This document shows, in pieces, positions 15,827 through 24,379 of a DNA stretch of 64,000 nt (positions within the stretch are counted from its first letter, which is position 1; each line of letters begins with the position of its first letter). Source of the DNA: Streptococcus gallinaceus (GTDB lineage Bacteria; Bacillota; Bacilli; Lactobacillales; Streptococcaceae). The stretch is from NCBI RefSeq assembly GCF_024170225.1, contig NZ_JALJXU010000006.1, positions 1 to 64,000 of the forward strand. The letters run 5' to 3'. A program made the translations under genes and the position numbers. A model generated the notes under the pieces. That model saw nothing but the letters and a program-made list of their open reading frames with translations, was not told the origin of the DNA and ran no database searches.

Positions 15827-18283
15827 ATGACAGTCCAACGTTTAACACAAAAATACAACAACGATGTCCAACAAAATTCTCAAAAACATTTTGGGTATTT
15901 GACTGAGCGCATGTACGCTTATCGAGACAAGGTCTTGGACAAGAAGCCTTATATCGATGCAGAGCGTGCTATCTTAGCTACAGAAAGTTACCGTCAACAT
16001 CAAGAAAAACCAAATGTATTGAAACGCGCTTATATGCTTCAAAATATTTTGGAAAAAATGACTCTTTATATTGACGATGAAACAATGATTGTTGGGAACC
16101 AAGCTTCATCAGATAAAGACGCTCCAATCTTCCCTGAGTACACACTTGAGTTTGTCATGAAAGAGCTGGATCTCTTTGAAAAGCGTGACGGTGATGTTTT
16201 CTACATCACAGAAGAAACAAAAGAGCAGCTACGTGAGATTGCTCCTTTTTGGGAAAATAACAACTTACGTGCGCGTGCAGGCGCAATGCTCCCTGATGAA
16301 GTACAAGTTTATATGGAAACAGGCTTCTTCGGTATGGAAGGTAAGATGAACTCAGGAGATGCCCATCTAGCGGTAAACTACCAAAAACTCCTTGAATTTG
16401 GCTTGGTTGGCTTTGAAAAACGTACTAGAGAAGCGAAAGCTAAACTTGATTTAACAGACCCAGCAAGCATTGATAAGTACCATTTTTATGATTCTATTCT
16501 TATTACGATTGCAGCGGTTAAAACCTATGCTACTCGTTTTGCAACCTTGGCCAAAGAAATGGCAGAAACAGCAGATGAGAAACGTCGTAAAGAACTATTA
16601 GAAATTGCAGCAATCTGTGAGCGCGTGCCCTACTATCCTGCACAAACATTTGCAGAAGCTGTTCAGTCAGTCTGGTTTATCCAGTGTATCCTCCAAATCG
16701 AATCTAATGGGCATTCCTTGTCTTATGGACGTTTTGATCAATACATGTATCCATATGTGAAGGTAGATCTAGAAGCAGGTCGTGAAACGGAAGATTCAGT
16801 TGTAGAACGCTTGACCAACCTGTGGATTAAGACAATCACTATCAATAAAGTTCGCAGTCAGGCTCATACATTCTCATCAGCGGGGAGCCCACTTTATCAA
16901 AATGTTACAATTGGTGGACAAACACGTGATAAGAAAGATGCAGTTAATCCATTATCCTTCTTAGTACTGAAATCTGTTGCTCAAACTCACCTACCACAAC
17001 CAAACTTGACAGTTCGTTACCATGCAGGACTGAATCCTGATTTTATGAATGAAGCAATCGAAGTAATGAAACTTGGTTTTGGGATGCCAGCTTTTAACAA
17101 CGATGAAGTTATTATTCCATCATTCATCAATAAAGGTGTTGCAGAAGATGATGCCTATGATTATTCTGCGATTGGCTGTGTAGAGACAGCAGTGCCGGGT
17201 AAATGGGGGTACCGTTGTACAGGTATGAGTTATATCAATTTCCCTAAAATCTTGCTCATTACCATGAATGATGGTATTGATCCAGCATCAGGTAAACGGT
17301 TTACTCCAGGTTATGGTCATTTTAAAGATATGAAGACCTATGCAGAACTGAAAGCAGCTTGGGATAAGAATCTTCGTTATCTAACTCGTATGAGTGTTAT
17401 CGTAGAAAATGCAATTGATATCAGCCTTGAGCGGGAAGTGCCGGATATCCTTTGTTCGGCGCTTACAGATGATTGTATCGGTCGCGGGAAGCACCTGAAA
17501 GAGGGCGGAGCAGTCTACGACTATATCTCTGGGTTACAAGTTGGGATTGCCAATCTGTCAGATTCTCTAGCGGCATTGAAGAAACTAGTATTTGAAGAAA
17601 AACGCTTGACGACAGATGAATTGTGGGATGTCTTGCAAAGTAATTATGCAGGTAAACGTGGCGAAGAAATTCGTCAAATGTTGATTAACGATGCACCAAA
17701 ATACGGTAACGATGATGACTATGCTGACAGCCTCGTCCGCGAGTGCTATGATGTCTACGTTGACGAAATTGCGAAATATCCAAACACTCGTTATGGTCGA
17801 GGACCAATTGGAGGTATCCGCTACTCTGGCACATCCTCAATCTCTGCTAATGTGGGTCAAGGTCGTGGCACGTTAGCGACACCAGATGGTCGCCATGCAG
17901 GAACACCACTAGCAGAAGGTTGCTCGCCAACGCATAATATGGATAAAAAAGGGCCTACTTCTGTTTTGAAATCTGTTTCTAAATTACCAACGGAAGAGAT
18001 TGTTGGTGGTGTTCTTCTTAATCAAAAAGTGAACCCACAAACATTGGCCAAAGAAGAAGATAAGCAAAAACTTATTGCTCTTCTCAGAACCTTCTTCAAT
18101 CGCCTTCATGGCTATCATATCCAGTACAATGTTGTATCGCGAGAAACCTTGATTGATGCGCAAAAACATCCTGAAAAACACCGTGACTTGATTGTACGTG
18201 TTGCAGGGTATTCAGCCTTCTTCAACGTTCTTTCCAAAGCAACACAAGACGATATCATTGCACGTACAGAACATGCTCTTTAG
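15827..18283 (+). CDS. glycyl radical enzyme, PflD-like with GCVE active site
   Basis: An 818-residue glycyl radical enzyme. The radical glycine is Gly794 in RVAGYSAFF near the C-terminus. The thiyl-radical loop reads IGCVETAVPG, with Cys451 and Glu453. Pyruvate formate-lyase has two adjacent cysteines there, while dehydratases and decarboxylases of this superfamily have CxE, so annotation as formate acetyltransferase is doubtful. An oxygen-sensitive dehydratase-like reaction is a better inference. ATG 15827 is chosen because AAAGGAG sits 6 bases upstream; the frame stays open further upstream without a ribosome site. It is activated by the product of the gene at 10799. Confidence 0.87.
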   Translation: MTVQRLTQKYNNDVQQNSQKHFGYLTERMYAYRDKVLDKKPYIDAERAILATESYRQHQEKPNVLKRAYMLQNILEKMTLYIDDETMIVGNQASSDKDAPIFPEYTLEFVMKELDLFEKRDGDVFYITEETKEQLREIAPFWENNNLRARAGAMLPDEVQVYMETGFFGMEGKMNSGDAHLAVNYQKLLEFGLVGFEKRTREAKAKLDLTDPASIDKYHFYDSILITIAAVKTYATRFATLAKEMAETADEKRRKELLEIAAICERVPYYPAQTFAEAVQSVWFIQCILQIESNGHSLSYGRFDQYMYPYVKVDLEAGRETEDSVVERLTNLWIKTITINKVRSQAHTFSSAGSPLYQNVTIGGQTRDKKDAVNPLSFLVLKSVAQTHLPQPNLTVRYHAGLNPDFMNEAIEVMKLGFGMPAFNNDEVIIPSFINKGVAEDDAYDYSAIGCVETAVPGKWGYRCTGMSYINFPKILLITMNDGIDPASGKRFTPGYGHFKDMKTYAELKAAWDKNLRYLTRMSVIVENAIDISLEREVPDILCSALTDDCIGRGKHLKEGGAVYDYISGLQVGIANLSDSLAALKKLVFEEKRLTTDELWDVLQSNYAGKRGEEIRQMLINDAPKYGNDDDYADSLVRECYDVYVDEIAKYPNTRYGRGPIGGIRYSGTSSISANVGQGRGTLATPDGRHAGTPLAEGCSPTHNMDKKGPTSVLKSVSKLPTEEIVGGVLLNQKVNPQTLAKEEDKQKLIALLRTFFNRLHGYHIQYNVVSRETLIDAQKHPEKHRDLIVRVAGYSAFFNVLSKATQDDIIARTEHAL

Positions 18284-18292
18284 GAGAATATT

Positions 18293-18961
18293 ATGGAATT
18301 TTTACTAGATACTTTAAATTTAGAGGCCATAAAAAAATGGCATCATATCTTACCGTTGGCTGGTGTAACTTCTAATCCAACCATTGCCAAAAAGGAAGGT
18401 CAAATTGACTTTTTCCAACGAATTCGAGATGTTCGTGAGATTATTGGACAAGATGCTAGTTTACATGTCCAAGTAGTAGCAAAGGATTATGAAGGCATTG
18501 TTAAAGATGCGCAGAAGATTCGTGAGGAGACAGACGACCATGTCTATATCAAAATTCCTGTAACCCCGGACGGTCTTGCAGCGATTAAAACCTTGAAGAG
18601 CCAAGGGTTTAATATCACAGCAACCGCCATCTATACAACAATGCAAGGGTTGTTAGCTATTTCAGCAGGTGCAGATTATCTAGCTCCATATTATAATCGG
18701 ATGGAGAATCTGGATATTGATCCGATTCAAGTGATTGGCGAATTGGTGGATGCAATTGACAGAACAGGTTCGTCTAGTAAAGTTTTGGCGGCGAGTTTCA
18801 AAAATGCAAGTCAGGTGACAAAAGCCTTGGCCCAGGGAGCACAATCTATCACGGCAGGTCCAGATGTGTTTGAAGCAGCCTTTGCGATGCCTTCGATTGC
18901 AAAAGCGGTAGATGATTTTGCAGCGGATTGGAAAGCAACACAAGGCAAGGATTACATTTAA
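18293..18961 (+). CDS. fructose-6-phosphate aldolase/transaldolase-like protein (TalC)
   Basis: A 222-residue class I aldolase of the small TalC/FSA group. The Schiff-base lysine is in [12 protein letters not shown] near residue 85, and GVTSNPTI and [11 protein letters not shown] are family signatures. The family either cleaves fructose 6-phosphate to dihydroxyacetone and glyceraldehyde 3-phosphate or acts as a transaldolase; sequence alone does not settle it. It starts 9 bases after the glycyl radical enzyme and ends the operon. A glycerol dehydrogenase gene follows in the pneumococcal counterpart as I recall it, but none is present here. Confidence 0.88.
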   Translation: MEFLLDTLNLEAIKKWHHILPLAGVTSNPTIAKKEGQIDFFQRIRDVREIIGQDASLHVQVVAKDYEGIVKDAQKIREETDDHVYIKIPVTPDGLAAIKTLKSQGFNITATAIYTTMQGLLAISAGADYLAPYYNRMENLDIDPIQVIGELVDAIDRTGSSSKVLAASFKNASQVTKALAQGAQSITAGPDVFEAAFAMPSIAKAVDDFAADWKATQGKDYI

Positions 18962-18962
18962 T

Positions 18963-18998
18963 AATAACCCTACCTAATTTTAGGTAGGGTTATTTTGT
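18963..18998 (+). terminator. operon terminator after talC
   Basis: A perfect 14-bp stem AATAACCCTACCTA/TAGGTAGGGTTATT with an ATTT loop. It confirms that the operon ends with the aldolase gene. Confidence 0.92.
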
Positions 18999-19062
18999 GA
19001 GTCTGTGTGCATCTAGCGATGTTTGATGCATAGCCTCCATGCCTAGACGGAAATACATTTCC

Positions 19063-19091
19063 TTGACAAATGTTGATTACAAATGTAAACT
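19063..19091 (+). promoter_or_regulatory. copY promoter with CopY operator
   Basis: TTGACA (19063-19068), a 17-base spacer and TAAACT (19086-19091). The operator core TACAAATGTA (19078-19087) overlaps the -10, so CopY should block transcription until copper displaces its zinc. Confidence 0.88.
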
Positions 19092-19112
19092 AAAAGTGGT
19101 TAGGAGGTCTTT

Positions 19113-19547
19113 ATGATAGAACAAATCATGTCTGCGGCCGAGTGGCAGGCTATGCGTGTTGTGTGGGCTCATCCAGGTTCTAACTCACAATTTATCATAT
19201 CATCTCTGCAGGAAGGCTTTGACTGGCAGGCGGCTACGATTAAGACCCTGCTGGGTCGTTTGCGGAAAAAAGGCTATTTAGAGATGGAAAAAGTTGGGAC
19301 GACCTATCGTTACCAACCCCTGGTGACAGAAAAAGAGCATCTCAGCGGGCAAATCCAGACCATATTGGACAATGTTTGTTCGACGAAAAATGGTCAACTG
19401 GTGGAGGCCTTGTTGGAGCAGGGGCAATTTTCCACGTCGGACTTGCACAAGATTTTGAGCAAAATAGAGAATTTGACAAAAAATTCACCAGAAACCCTGA
19501 TTTGTCATTGTTTATCAGGTCAATGTACCTGTGGTCATCACCACTAG
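19113..19547 (+). CDS. copY: CopY, copper-responsive BlaI/CopY-family repressor
   Basis: A 144-residue repressor. The N-terminal winged helix (MSAAEWQAMRVVW to YRYQPLV) is of the BlaI/MecI/CopY family. The C-terminal tail CHCLSGQCTCGHHH contains the paired CxC metal site; zinc there favours DNA binding and copper releases it. Its own CopY box overlaps the promoter. Normally a copper-exporting ATPase gene (copA) follows; here only copZ does. Confidence 0.94.
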   Translation: MIEQIMSAAEWQAMRVVWAHPGSNSQFIISSLQEGFDWQAATIKTLLGRLRKKGYLEMEKVGTTYRYQPLVTEKEHLSGQIQTILDNVCSTKNGQLVEALLEQGQFSTSDLHKILSKIENLTKNSPETLICHCLSGQCTCGHHH

Positions 19548-19560
19548 AAAAGAGAAAAAG

Positions 19561-19770
19561 ATGAAACAAACACTTACAATCGAGCACATGTCTTGTCAAA
19601 ATTGTGTGAAACATGTCACAGAACACTTGTTTGCTCTGGAGGGAGTGATTGGTGTCAGCGTGGACTTGGATGCAAAACAAGCAACAGTTGACACACAGAC
19701 CGAGCGTTCGCAGACGGACTACCAAACGGCACTTGAAGATACGATCTACGAAGTCATTGCAGTCGGCTAA
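19561..19770 (+). CDS. copZ: CopZ-like copper chaperone
   Basis: A 69-residue heavy-metal-associated domain with the copper-binding motif MSCQNC near residues 10-15, and a beta-alpha-beta pattern over its full length. It would carry Cu(I) to CopY or an exporter. The start ATG 19561, 13 bases after copY, is chosen by the GAAAAAG-type upstream site and the family N-terminus; an upstream frame from 19531 overlaps copY. The exporter it should serve is not in this window. Confidence 0.9.
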   Translation: MKQTLTIEHMSCQNCVKHVTEHLFALEGVIGVSVDLDAKQATVDTQTERSQTDYQTALEDTIYEVIAVG

Positions 19771-19785
19771 GTAGAAAATGAAAAG

Positions 19786-19900
19786 AGAGTGGGACTCAAT
19801 CGTGATTTCGCAGAAATCGATTTTGTTGACAATTGCTTTGCAAATTTTATTTCCAGCTTAAAAAGGTCTCCCGGTGCGTCAATCTGTTAAAATTACAATA
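19786..19900. repeat. possible dispersed intergenic repeat
   Basis: A noncoding stretch after copZ beginning GAGAGTGGGACTCAATCGTG. It contains a short inverted pair GATTTCGCAGAAATC (19803-19817). I recall similar GAGTGGGACTCAA segments between genes of S. suis, but no second copy occurs in this window, so its repetitive nature is unverified. Confidence 0.35.
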
Positions 19901-19904
19901 AAAG

Positions 19905-19939
19905 TTAAGAACCTAGGACTGAGTCCTAGATTCTTTTAG
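19905..19939. terminator. bidirectional terminator between copZ and the HIT gene
   Basis: AAGAACCTAGGA pairs with TCCTAGATTCTT through one mismatch and is followed by T4. It overlaps the last bases of the minus-strand HIT gene. Confidence 0.75.
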
Positions 19940-20319
19940 ATTGTCTTCAAAAAATTGTTCAGGTCCCAGTCTTCTGTCGGGATTTCAAGTTTGTCCCAAA
20001 ATCCGTCATTTTTCCGTCTAGGAATCAAGTGCAGGTGGAAGTGGGTCCCAGTATCCATCAGCTCCTTGTCATTGCTGGCACTTGTAACACCAGCAATTGG
20101 CAAACTCGTTTCAAGCGCAGCAATCAGTTTGGCTTGTAGCTCGATGAGTTCATGCAAGAGTGGCTTTGGCAATTCGGTCATACTCTCGTAATGGTCTTTT
20201 GAAATGATGAGGAGATGACCTGTCTGGATAGGGTCTATATCAAAGACAACTTTGAAGTGAGGTGTTTGGTGGATGATTTGCTTCTCTGTGATGAAGTTGC
20301 AAAAGATACAATTTTCCAT
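19936..20319 (-). CDS. HIT-family nucleotide-binding protein
   Basis: A 127-residue histidine-triad hydrolase with the catalytic triad HFHLHLIPR near residues 93-101 and an N-terminal zinc-type CIFC. Family members cleave AMP or adenylyl groups from nucleoside phosphoramidates; the physiological substrate is not known. It lies downstream of tyrS on the same strand, separated by a terminator. Confidence 0.88.
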   Translation of the reverse strand: MENCIFCNFITEKQIIHQTPHFKVVFDIDPIQTGHLLIISKDHYESMTELPKPLLHELIELQAKLIAALETSLPIAGVTSASNDKELMDTGTHFHLHLIPRRKNDGFWDKLEIPTEDWDLNNFLKTI

Positions 20320-20336
20320 AAAATCTCCTTATGAAA

Positions 20337-20357
20337 AAACGAGCCGAAGCTCGTTAA
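20337..20357 (-). terminator. tyrS terminator
   Basis: Read on the minus strand, AACGAGC-TTCG-GCTCGTT is followed by T4-T6: a stable tetraloop hairpin between tyrS and the HIT gene. Confidence 0.85.
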
Positions 20358-20362
20358 GGGTA

Positions 20363-21619
20363 TTAGTAAGTTACGACGAAGTATTTTTTCTTACCACGAC
20401 GGATAACAGTTAATTCATTTTCCAATTTGTCTTGGTCTGAAAGGACGTAGTTGAGGTCTTGGATGCGATCGCCGTTGACGTATATAGCGCCATTTTGCAC
20501 ATCTTCACGCGCTTGGCGTTTTGAAGTGACAACACCAGCTGTTACGAGGAGTTCAACGATGTTGAGGTTGTCGTCAGATTTCACTTGGTAATTTGGAACG
20601 CCACGGAGACCTTGCTTGAGTTCTTTGACAGAAAGACCTTTGATATTGCCAGCAAAGAGTTGCTCAGTGATGTTGAGGGCTTGGTTGTAGGCTTCTTGAC
20701 CGTGAACAAGTGTGACCACTTCGCGTGCCAATGTTTTTTGTGCCAAACGTTCGTGTGGTGCTGCTTCAAATTGAACGCGGATGTCTTCGATTTCTTCTAG
20801 TGTGAGGAAAGTGAAGATTTTCAAGAAACGAACAGCGTCGGCATCCATAACGTTGAGCCAGAATTGGTACATTTCGTATGGTGATGTTTTGTCCGCATCG
20901 AGCCAAACGGCGTTACCTTCAGATTTACCGAATTTTTTACCAGTTGAATCGGTGATAAGTGGCACCGTTACAACATGACCAGTTTTGTCTGCTTTACGAC
21001 GAAGGAGTTCGGTACCTGCGGTCATATTTCCCCATTGGTCAGAACCGCCGATTTGAAGTGTGACATTGTATTTGTTGTTGAGTTCGTAGAAGTCATAACC
21101 TTGCATAATTTGGTAGGCAAATTCAGTATATGAAATCCCTGTTTCAATCCGTTTTTTTACAGATTCTTTGCTCATCATGTAGTTAACAGTGAAGTATTTC
21201 CCCACATCACGAAGGAAGTCGATAAAGCTCACGCTACCAAACCAATCGTAGTTGTTGACCATGACAGCTTTGTTGTCCCCATTTTCAAAGTCGAGGAAGC
21301 GAGAAAGCTGTCCTTGGATTTTTCCAACCCAGCCATCAACGGTGTCTTTGGTTTGAAGGCTGCGCTCTGCATCTTTAAAGGATGGGTCACCGATCAATCC
21401 AGTTGCGCCACCAACAAGAACGTAAGGTTTGTGACCAGCCAATTGAAGACGACGAGATGTCAAGATAGCAACGAGGTGGCCTAAGTGAAGACTATCAGCT
21501 GTAGGGTCGTAACCAGTATAATAAGAGATAGAACCCTCTTCTAACGCTTTACGAAGCGCCTCTTCGTCTGTTGTCTGAAAGACAAGCCCACGTTCTTTGA
21601 GTTCATCAAAAATGTTCAT
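20363..21619 (-). CDS. tyrS: tyrosyl-tRNA synthetase
   Basis: A 418-residue class I synthetase that charges tRNA-Tyr. The HIGH-type signature is HLGHL near residues 47-51 ([12 protein letters not shown]) and the KMSKS-type loop is KFGKSEG near residue 230. A C-terminal S4-like RNA-binding domain ([18 protein letters not shown]) completes the normal bacterial TyrRS. The upstream gap of 98 bases before the divergent pbp1b gene is too short for a T-box. Confidence 0.97.
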   Translation of the reverse strand: MNIFDELKERGLVFQTTDEEALRKALEEGSISYYTGYDPTADSLHLGHLVAILTSRRLQLAGHKPYVLVGGATGLIGDPSFKDAERSLQTKDTVDGWVGKIQGQLSRFLDFENGDNKAVMVNNYDWFGSVSFIDFLRDVGKYFTVNYMMSKESVKKRIETGISYTEFAYQIMQGYDFYELNNKYNVTLQIGGSDQWGNMTAGTELLRRKADKTGHVVTVPLITDSTGKKFGKSEGNAVWLDADKTSPYEMYQFWLNVMDADAVRFLKIFTFLTLEEIEDIRVQFEAAPHERLAQKTLAREVVTLVHGQEAYNQALNITEQLFAGNIKGLSVKELKQGLRGVPNYQVKSDDNLNIVELLVTAGVVTSKRQAREDVQNGAIYVNGDRIQDLNYVLSDQDKLENELTVIRRGKKKYFVVTY

Positions 21620-21717
21620 AAATACACCTACAGTTTCTAATTAATATTCTATCTTTCTATTATATCAAATAGGAAATTTTCGTCAAATACAAGAAAATGT
21701 GATAAAATAGGAGTAAT

Positions 21718-24123
21718 ATGAGGTTTTTTATGGTAAATAAACAGGATAAAAAAGAAGAGAAAAAGTCAACAGAAAATGAGAAATTGACGGCAGGAGATAT
21801 TTTAGGAATTATCCTGCGTAGTATTAAGTTGACGGTGAATTTTTTAGTTGTCTTGGGCTGCTTACTTGGCGTCTTTGGAGCAGGGATTGGAGTTGGATTT
21901 GTTGCCAATCTTTTTGACCAAGTAAAAGTGCCAGACAAAAAGGAATTGCTGACCCAAGTGGGCAATATCAGTAGTATTTCCAAAGTGGTTTACTCGGACA
22001 ATAGTCTCATCTCAGAAGTAAGCTCTGACCTGCTACGCACACCGGTCACAGGCGACAACATTTCTCAGAATATTAAGGATGCGGTCGTTGCGACAGAGGA
22101 TGCGACCTTTGAGTCTCACAATGGAGTGGTGTCGAAAGCTGTTCTCCGTGCTGCCTTGGGCTCAGCTGGAATGGGCTCATCAAGTGGTGGTTCTACCTTA
22201 ACGCAGCAGTTGATTAAGCAACAGCTTGTAGGAGATGCGCCAACATTTAGCCGTAAGGCAAACGAGATTGTTTCAGCCTTGGCGCTAGAACGGGCCATGA
22301 AAAAGGACGACATTTTAACAATTTATCTGAATGTTTCTCCTTTTGGCCGCAATAACCACGGGTTGAATATTGCAGGTGTTGAAGAAGCGGCACAAGGAAT
22401 TTTTGGAAAATCAGCTAAGGACTTGTCCGTTCCGCAAGCAGCTTTTATCGCGGGATTGCCACAGAGTCCCATTGTCTATTCTCCGTACTCAGTAGATGGA
22501 ACCTTTAAGTCTGATGAAAATATGAGCTATGGCTTGGCTCGTCAAAAAGATGTTCTCTACAACATGTATCGAACAGGTAAGCTCAGCCAGCAAGATTATG
22601 AGACTTATAAAGCCTACGATATCAAGAAAGATTTCATCGCACCATCCCCTGTAACGGGAGACAATAAGGATTATCTGTATTACGCTGTCATGGCTGAAGC
22701 CAAGGATGTCATGTATGATTACCTGATTAAACGTGACAAAGTATCTGCAAATGACCTTAAAAACGACAAGACGGTAGCATCCTATAAGGAATTGGCAGAA
22801 AAAGAAATCAGCCAAGGTGGCTACACAATCAAGAGTACAGTTGATAAGGGGATCTACAATACTATGCAAAGTGTCGCAGCTAACCACGGCTATGAATTGG
22901 ATGCCAATAACGGTTATGTTGAGACGGGGAGTGTGTTATTAGATAACCATAGCGGTGCGATTTTAGGTTTTATCGGTGGTCGTGATTATGCCAACAACCA
23001 AAACAACCACGCGCTTTCTACGAAGCGTTCGCCGGGTTCTACTGTCAAGCCCTTCTTGGCTTATGGTATTGCGATCGACCAGGGGCTGATGGGGTCGGCT
23101 AGTATCCTGTCCAATTACCCTGCAACCTTTGCAGACGGCACCCAGATTATGCACGGAAATAGTAGTGGTACAGGCATGATGACTTTACAAAATGCCCTAA
23201 ACGCCTCGGCTAATATTCCAGCTTTCTGGACTTATAAAATGCTACAAAACAACGGTGTTGATGTCAAATCCTACATGGATAAGATGCACTACGACATCTC
23301 GATGTACGATATTGAAAGTTTGCCTCTCGGTGGAGGAATTGAAACAACCGTTGCAGAAAATACCAATGCCTACCAAGCACTGGCAAATGGTGGTGTTTAC
23401 CAGCAAAAATACATCATCGACTCTATTACAGCAGCAGATGGGACGGAGATTTACAAGCATCAGGCTAAGCCTGTGCAGGTCTACTCAAAAGCAACCTCTA
23501 GCATCATGATGCAGTTGCTAAAAGGAGTACTAACTTCTGGCGAAACAACGACCTTCCCGAGTCGATTGTCGGCCTTGAATCCCGGACTTGCTTCAAGCGG
23601 TGTCTTGGCAGGGAAAACGGGGACAAGTAATGACACGGCCGATGTATGGCTTATGTTATCAACGCCTTCTGTAACCCTGGGTACTTGGGCGGGACACGAT
23701 GACAATACAGAAATGCACTACTTGACTGGGTACAACAATAACGCCCAGTATTCAGCCTACTTGGTAAATGCCTTGGCGCAAGCCAAACCCGAGTGGTTCT
23801 CTACCGGCTTTAACATGGATAGCTCGGTTATTTCCTCATCAGTCCTGGCCTCAACGGGTCAAAAATCTGGTACAGCCCAGGTAAATGGTCGTTCCATTAC
23901 CGTTTCTGGTGCGACCACAACCAGCTATTGGGCGAAAAATGGGGCACCGATTACCAGCTATGACTTTATGGTTGGTGGAACGGATAGCGATAAAGCGCGT
24001 GCGTGGAATAGCTTGTTTGGTACGGTGAATGAAACCAAGAGATCGTCCTCAACCAAGAGCTCTTCATCTACGACAAAACCATCCAGTTCGACAACACCAA
24101 GCAGCTCACAAAGGAGCGAATAA
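21718..24123 (+). CDS. pbp1b: penicillin-binding protein 1B (class A)
   Basis: An 801-residue bifunctional peptidoglycan synthase. A cytoplasmic Lys/Glu-rich tail and one transmembrane helix (about residues 36-60) are followed by a GT51 transglycosylase ([23 protein letters not shown]) and a transpeptidase with STVK, SAN and KTGTS motifs. The C-terminus is a Ser/Thr-rich tail. ATG 21718 has AGGAG only 4 bases upstream and ATG 21730 is an alternative start. It is divergent from tyrS and directly upstream of rpoB. Confidence 0.95.
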   Translation: MRFFMVNKQDKKEEKKSTENEKLTAGDILGIILRSIKLTVNFLVVLGCLLGVFGAGIGVGFVANLFDQVKVPDKKELLTQVGNISSISKVVYSDNSLISEVSSDLLRTPVTGDNISQNIKDAVVATEDATFESHNGVVSKAVLRAALGSAGMGSSSGGSTLTQQLIKQQLVGDAPTFSRKANEIVSALALERAMKKDDILTIYLNVSPFGRNNHGLNIAGVEEAAQGIFGKSAKDLSVPQAAFIAGLPQSPIVYSPYSVDGTFKSDENMSYGLARQKDVLYNMYRTGKLSQQDYETYKAYDIKKDFIAPSPVTGDNKDYLYYAVMAEAKDVMYDYLIKRDKVSANDLKNDKTVASYKELAEKEISQGGYTIKSTVDKGIYNTMQSVAANHGYELDANNGYVETGSVLLDNHSGAILGFIGGRDYANNQNNHALSTKRSPGSTVKPFLAYGIAIDQGLMGSASILSNYPATFADGTQIMHGNSSGTGMMTLQNALNASANIPAFWTYKMLQNNGVDVKSYMDKMHYDISMYDIESLPLGGGIETTVAENTNAYQALANGGVYQQKYIIDSITAADGTEIYKHQAKPVQVYSKATSSIMMQLLKGVLTSGETTTFPSRLSALNPGLASSGVLAGKTGTSNDTADVWLMLSTPSVTLGTWAGHDDNTEMHYLTGYNNNAQYSAYLVNALAQAKPEWFSTGFNMDSSVISSSVLASTGQKSGTAQVNGRSITVSGATTTSYWAKNGAPITSYDFMVGGTDSDKARAWNSLFGTVNETKRSSSTKSSSSTTKPSSSTTPSSSQRSE

Positions 24124-24125
24124 AC

Positions 24126-24154
24126 TTGTAATAGACACGGAATTATGCTATAAT
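24126..24154 (+). promoter_or_regulatory. rpoB promoter (extended -10)
   Basis: TTGTAA (24126-24131), a 17-base spacer and TGCTATAAT ending in the perfect -10 TATAAT (24149-24154). It starts immediately after the pbp1b stop codon, giving a leader of about 220 nt. Confidence 0.75.
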
Positions 24155-24160
24155 ATAGAG

Positions 24161-24379
24161 AAATAATTTGTCGTGTGTCTTGTGTGAAATATTGTCCATA
24201 CAAGGCTTGCAGCAGTTAAATCATACTTTTCAAAAAGGAAGATTTAGCTGCTCTTTTTGTGTCTATTTGACGGATTTTTGGGAATTGTAACCTATTCTTA
24301 AAGATTCTAAAAATTCTAACAAAAGACAAATGTGTTTGATTTTGCAAAAAATCAATAGAAAAAATAGAGGAGAATTAAC
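24161..24379 (+). promoter_or_regulatory. structured rpoB leader with terminator-like hairpin
   Basis: The first hairpin is CTTGTGTG/CATACAAG (24179-24186 with 24197-24204). The second is a 12-bp stem AGCAGTTAAATC/GATTTAGCTGCT (24211-24222 with 24241-24252) with an inner CTTTT/AAAAG pair, followed by CTTTTT. It looks like an intrinsic terminator inside the rpoB transcript, so attenuation is likely. A conserved Lacto-rpoB RNA motif is known before rpoB in Lactobacillales; this region is its probable representative, not checked against the model. Confidence 0.7.

Noticed and set aside
21620..21717. T-box riboswitch before tyrS
   Set aside because: The gap to the divergent pbp1b gene is only 98 bases and has none of the T-box stems or terminator.
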